NCBI RefSeq assembly: GCF_019966575.1
Contig: NZ_JAINFK010000001.1
Span: 1-64,000, forward strand
Direction: 5' to 3'
Length of the DNA stretch: 64,000 nucleotides
Source of the DNA: Oricola cellulosilytica
Lineage (GTDB): Bacteria; Pseudomonadota; Alphaproteobacteria; Rhizobiales; Rhizobiaceae
In this document: one piece after another, positions 61,937-64,000 of the stretch
Layout of the letters: every line of letters begins with the position of its first letter
Position numbering within the stretch: the first letter of the stretch is position 1
Position numbers and translations under genes: made by a program
The notes under the pieces: generated by a model
Told to the model about the DNA's origin: nothing
What the model saw: only the letters and a program-made list of their open reading frames with translations
Database searches by the model: none

Positions 61937-62296
61937 TCAGCTCATCGTGAGCGCATGCAAATTGCTGGAACGCGCGCCTGAGCGGCAATACGCGAAGATT
62001 GGGCCGTCCGCCTGCGAGACAGCCCGCCTTGTCGCCTCCACGTTTTCGGAAGTCAGTCCGGAATGGAAGACCGGGATATAGTGGAAGGCGAGACCGAGGC
62101 GCCTCGCCTCGGTCTCGATCTGAGCGGCGCCCGGCTGATCCGGCGCCTCGCCATCGGGCCGGTTGCAGATTATGACGGAAAATCCAGCGTCGGCGATCGC
62201 CCGCACGTGGGCCAGCGAAATTTGCCCAGACACGGCGAAGCTTTCGCCAATTTCGCGCATATCGGCGGGGAGGCCACGATCAACTCCAGTCGTCAT
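61937..62296 (-). CDS. BLH-type (DUF442) phosphatase-like protein
   Basis: A 119-residue protein of the beta-lactamase-hydrolase-like/TIGR01244 family, a small dual-specificity-phosphatase fold. FAVSGQISLAHVRAIADAGF and SVIICNRPDGEAPDQP are family blocks. The Cys-loop YCRSGARS (CxxGxxR) is intact. The start may instead be the Met at residue 13. It lies 38 nt after the TRAP binding protein on the same strand, so they may be co-transcribed. Substrate unknown; relatives are linked to sulfide or protein phosphate metabolism. Confidence 0.78.
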   Translation of the reverse strand: MTTGVDRGLPADMREIGESFAVSGQISLAHVRAIADAGFSVIICNRPDGEAPDQPGAAQIETEARRLGLAFHYIPVFHSGLTSENVEATRRAVSQADGPIFAYCRSGARSSNLHALTMS

Positions 62297-62334
62297 GGCT
62301 TGGACCTGCTTTGAGATTTCAAGCGCGCGATCCG

Positions 62335-63399
62335 TTACTGGTTCGAGTAACCATCGATCGCGGCGCGCGCCTTATCGAGCAAGGCTGCACCGTCGATGTC
62401 CTTACCCTCCATCTCGGCGATCCACTCGTCAACCACCGGCTGGGCAGCCTGCTTCCATTTTTCGAGTTCCGCTCCATCAATGGTCACCATCTTGTTTCCC
62501 TGCTCTACGGCAAAATCGCGCGACGGTTTGTCGGCCTCCTGCATCACCCTTCCGGCCAGGGCCGAAACCTCGGCTCCCGAATTCGCATCGATGATTGCCT
62601 TTAGATCGTCGGGGAGCGAATCGTATTTCGCCTTGTTCATGGCAAGGACGAAGGCCGCCGTGTAGAGCATCCGGTCGCCTGCAAACTCGGTATGAGTTTC
62701 CGTCAATTCGGCGACCTTCAATGCACGCGTCACTTCCCAAGGAATGACGGTGGCGTCGATCACACCCTTCGACAGCGCCTCGGGGATCGCCGGAACGGGC
62801 ATGCCCACAGCTGTGGCGCCGAGCTTTGCCAGCAGGCCGTTGATGACGCGGGTCGGGCCGCGCACCTTCTTGCCCTGCATATCTTCCAGACTTTGAACGC
62901 CTTCCCCCTTTCCGTGGATCACGCCCGGGCCGTGAACCCAAGTCGCCAAGATCTTGAAGTCGGCGAAATCCGTGTCCTTCATGTCGGACTCGAACAGATC
63001 CCAGAATGCGCGCGAGGTGGCTTCCGCGTTGGTAGCGATGAACGGCAGTTCGAATACCTCAACTCGACTGAACAGGCCCGGCGTGTAACCGGCAACGGTC
63101 CAGACGATGTCCACCGCGCCATCGCGCACCTGGGAGATCAACTCCGGCGGTTTCCCTCCAAGCGCCATCGCCGAATAAACTTCGACCTTGATGCGACCAT
63201 TGGAATCTTCACCGACCTTTTCCGCCCACGGGATAAGGAATTTCGCCGGAACCGTTGCTTGCGGCGGGAGGAACTGGTGCATCCGCAAAGTTACGTCCTG
63301 CGCGTAGGCGGGCGCACCAAGTCCCGCTGAGATACCCGCGCCAAGCACGAGCGCGGTTGCCGCGCCGATAAGGCGCTGGCCAAAAGATTTGACGTTCAT
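62335..63399 (-). CDS. Orphan TRAP solute-binding protein (DctP family)
   Basis: A 354-residue periplasmic protein with a signal peptide (GQRLIGAATALVLGAGISAG, cleavage near AYAQ). The mature part shows MHQFLPPQATVPAKFLIPWAE, QVRDGAVDIVWTVAGYTPG, GKKVRGPTRVINGLL with the carboxylate-binding Arg, and PEALSKGVIDATVIPWE. GGGAGGAAAG precedes the ATG. No DctQ or DctM gene is adjacent, so it must use permeases encoded elsewhere. Confidence 0.85.
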   Translation of the reverse strand: MNVKSFGQRLIGAATALVLGAGISAGLGAPAYAQDVTLRMHQFLPPQATVPAKFLIPWAEKVGEDSNGRIKVEVYSAMALGGKPPELISQVRDGAVDIVWTVAGYTPGLFSRVEVFELPFIATNAEATSRAFWDLFESDMKDTDFADFKILATWVHGPGVIHGKGEGVQSLEDMQGKKVRGPTRVINGLLAKLGATAVGMPVPAIPEALSKGVIDATVIPWEVTRALKVAELTETHTEFAGDRMLYTAAFVLAMNKAKYDSLPDDLKAIIDANSGAEVSALAGRVMQEADKPSRDFAVEQGNKMVTIDGAELEKWKQAAQPVVDEWIAEMEGKDIDGAALLDKARAAIDGYSNQ

Positions 63400-63540
63400 T
63401 GCTTTCCTCCCAAGAAAGTTCGTCGATACAAGGTCTTGTTATCGGCTTTTGCCTTTGCGGCAACCGCGCGAGGCAATCGTGGTGAATTATCAACTTCTTC
63501 ACCATCTGGGCAAGTCCGCCAAATTCTTTTCGTTTTCTTT

Positions 63541-63825
63541 GTCGATCTCGCGCAGGACCTCAACATCGCGGTTGTGGCGGAAGGCGCAGAGACCGAGGCC
63601 GAAGTCGATACCCTGCGCGAGATCGGCTGCGGCGACGTGCAGGGCTACGCCATTGCCCATCCGATGGCCGCAAACCTGTGGACTGAATGGCTGATGCTGA
63701 GCGGCAGCGGCGCTACGGTGGAGCATTTTCAGGATCAGCTGGCGCGGGCATTGGCCCCTGTCTTACAACCCAATTCGTTGACAGATACCAGCGGCAGTTT
63801 CGCGCTACATCGGCAGCCGCTATAG
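63541..63825 (+). pseudogene. 3' remnant of an EAL-domain phosphodiesterase gene
   Basis: The frame reads DLAQDLNIAVVAEGAETEAEVD, then REIGCGDVQGYAIAHPMAANL. This is the end of an EAL domain, where VVAEGVET, IGC and VQGYxxxxPM are conserved. The catalytic EAL part and any upstream domains are missing: the frame upstream (from about 63436) has no similarity. After the EAL end a 45-residue tail runs to the TAG at 63823-63825, 9 nt before mutL. I infer a truncated c-di-GMP phosphodiesterase gene. Confidence 0.7.
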
Positions 63826-63834
63826 TCGCCGGCA

Positions 63835-64000
63835 ATGTCAACGATTCACAAGCTCGACGAAACGATCGTCAACCAGATCGCTGCCGGTGAGGTCATCGAG
63901 CGACCTGCCAATGCGGTTAAGGAACTGATCGAGAACGCGCTCGACGCCGGCGCAAGCCGTATCGAGATTCTGACGAGCGGCGGCGGCAAGACGCTTCTGC
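63835..64000 (+). CDS. mutL: DNA mismatch repair protein MutL (N-terminus, partial)
   Basis: The first 55 codons of mutL, cut by the window end. The GHKL ATPase motif I is visible in [20 protein letters not shown] with [11 protein letters not shown] (catalytic Glu and metal-binding Asn). MutL couples MutS mismatch recognition to strand incision. The start ATG is at 63835. Its upstream neighbour is the EAL remnant. Confidence 0.92.
   Translation, partial: MSTIHKLDETIVNQIAAGEVIERPANAVKELIENALDAGASRIEILTSGGGKTLL

Overview
The window is GC-rich, densely coded DNA with many 4-bp ATGA stop/start overlaps. It carries inositol genes, TRAP and TAXI transporters, a coxMNOP-type oxidase, a Liv ABC operon and mutL. 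This gene content fits an alphaproteobacterium, most likely of the Hyphomicrobiales (rhizobia and relatives); the assignment is inferred from gene content, not from a marker tree. No rRNA, tRNA, CRISPR array, insertion sequence or origin was seen.

Layout. 1-3.1 kb: tail of an unknown gene, a LysR-like remnant, then divergent inositol genes (iolB with a small membrane protein; iolG). 3.3-12 kb: a probable shikimate/quinate-type island. A bifunctional 3-dehydroshikimate dehydratase/HPPD-like protein and a DctPQM TRAP transporter lie on the minus strand behind a FCD/GntR regulator. A Gfo/Idh/MocA dehydrogenase, an AroE-like dehydrogenase and an HpcH/HpaI aldolase run the other way. 12-17.5 kb: an alternative aa3-type cytochrome c oxidase operon (coxM-N-O-P plus subunit IV) and a DUF2189 membrane protein. 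17.7-23.3 kb: a TAXI-TRAP operon with a UspF-like protein and a class III aminotransferase. 23.5-25.4 kb: an internally deleted GalD-like pseudogene and glpD. 25.4-38.9 kb: divergent acyl-CoA clusters around a TetR regulator (two SDRs and an APH-type kinase on one side; acyl-CoA dehydrogenase, two MDR oxidoreductases, LivHMGF, acyl-CoA ligase and a binding protein on the other). The kinase/ACAD/SDR/ligase set resembles the LvaACDE logic for 4-hydroxyacids.

39.2-61.7 kb is the most interesting part. It holds a near-complete type II secretion system (gspD-O-G facing gspL-M-C-K-E-F-H-I-J). Directly next to it is a 3243-residue secreted RHS polymorphic toxin with signal peptide, PKD-like and choice-of-anchor-A domains, Ig-like domains, FG-GAP repeats, a YD-repeat core, a HINT domain and an HNH-like nuclease tip. 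A probable immunity gene overlaps its stop codon by ATGA. Between the toxin and the secretion genes lie remains of older toxin modules: an orphan RHS 3' cassette broken by a TGA and by a G9 frameshift, an intact AT-rich orphan immunity candidate, and a further RHS fragment with an internal deletion. I infer a toxin locus that replaces its tips and may export the RHS protein through the adjacent T2SS. The right end holds a BLH-type phosphatase, an orphan TRAP binding protein, an EAL-domain remnant and the start of mutL.
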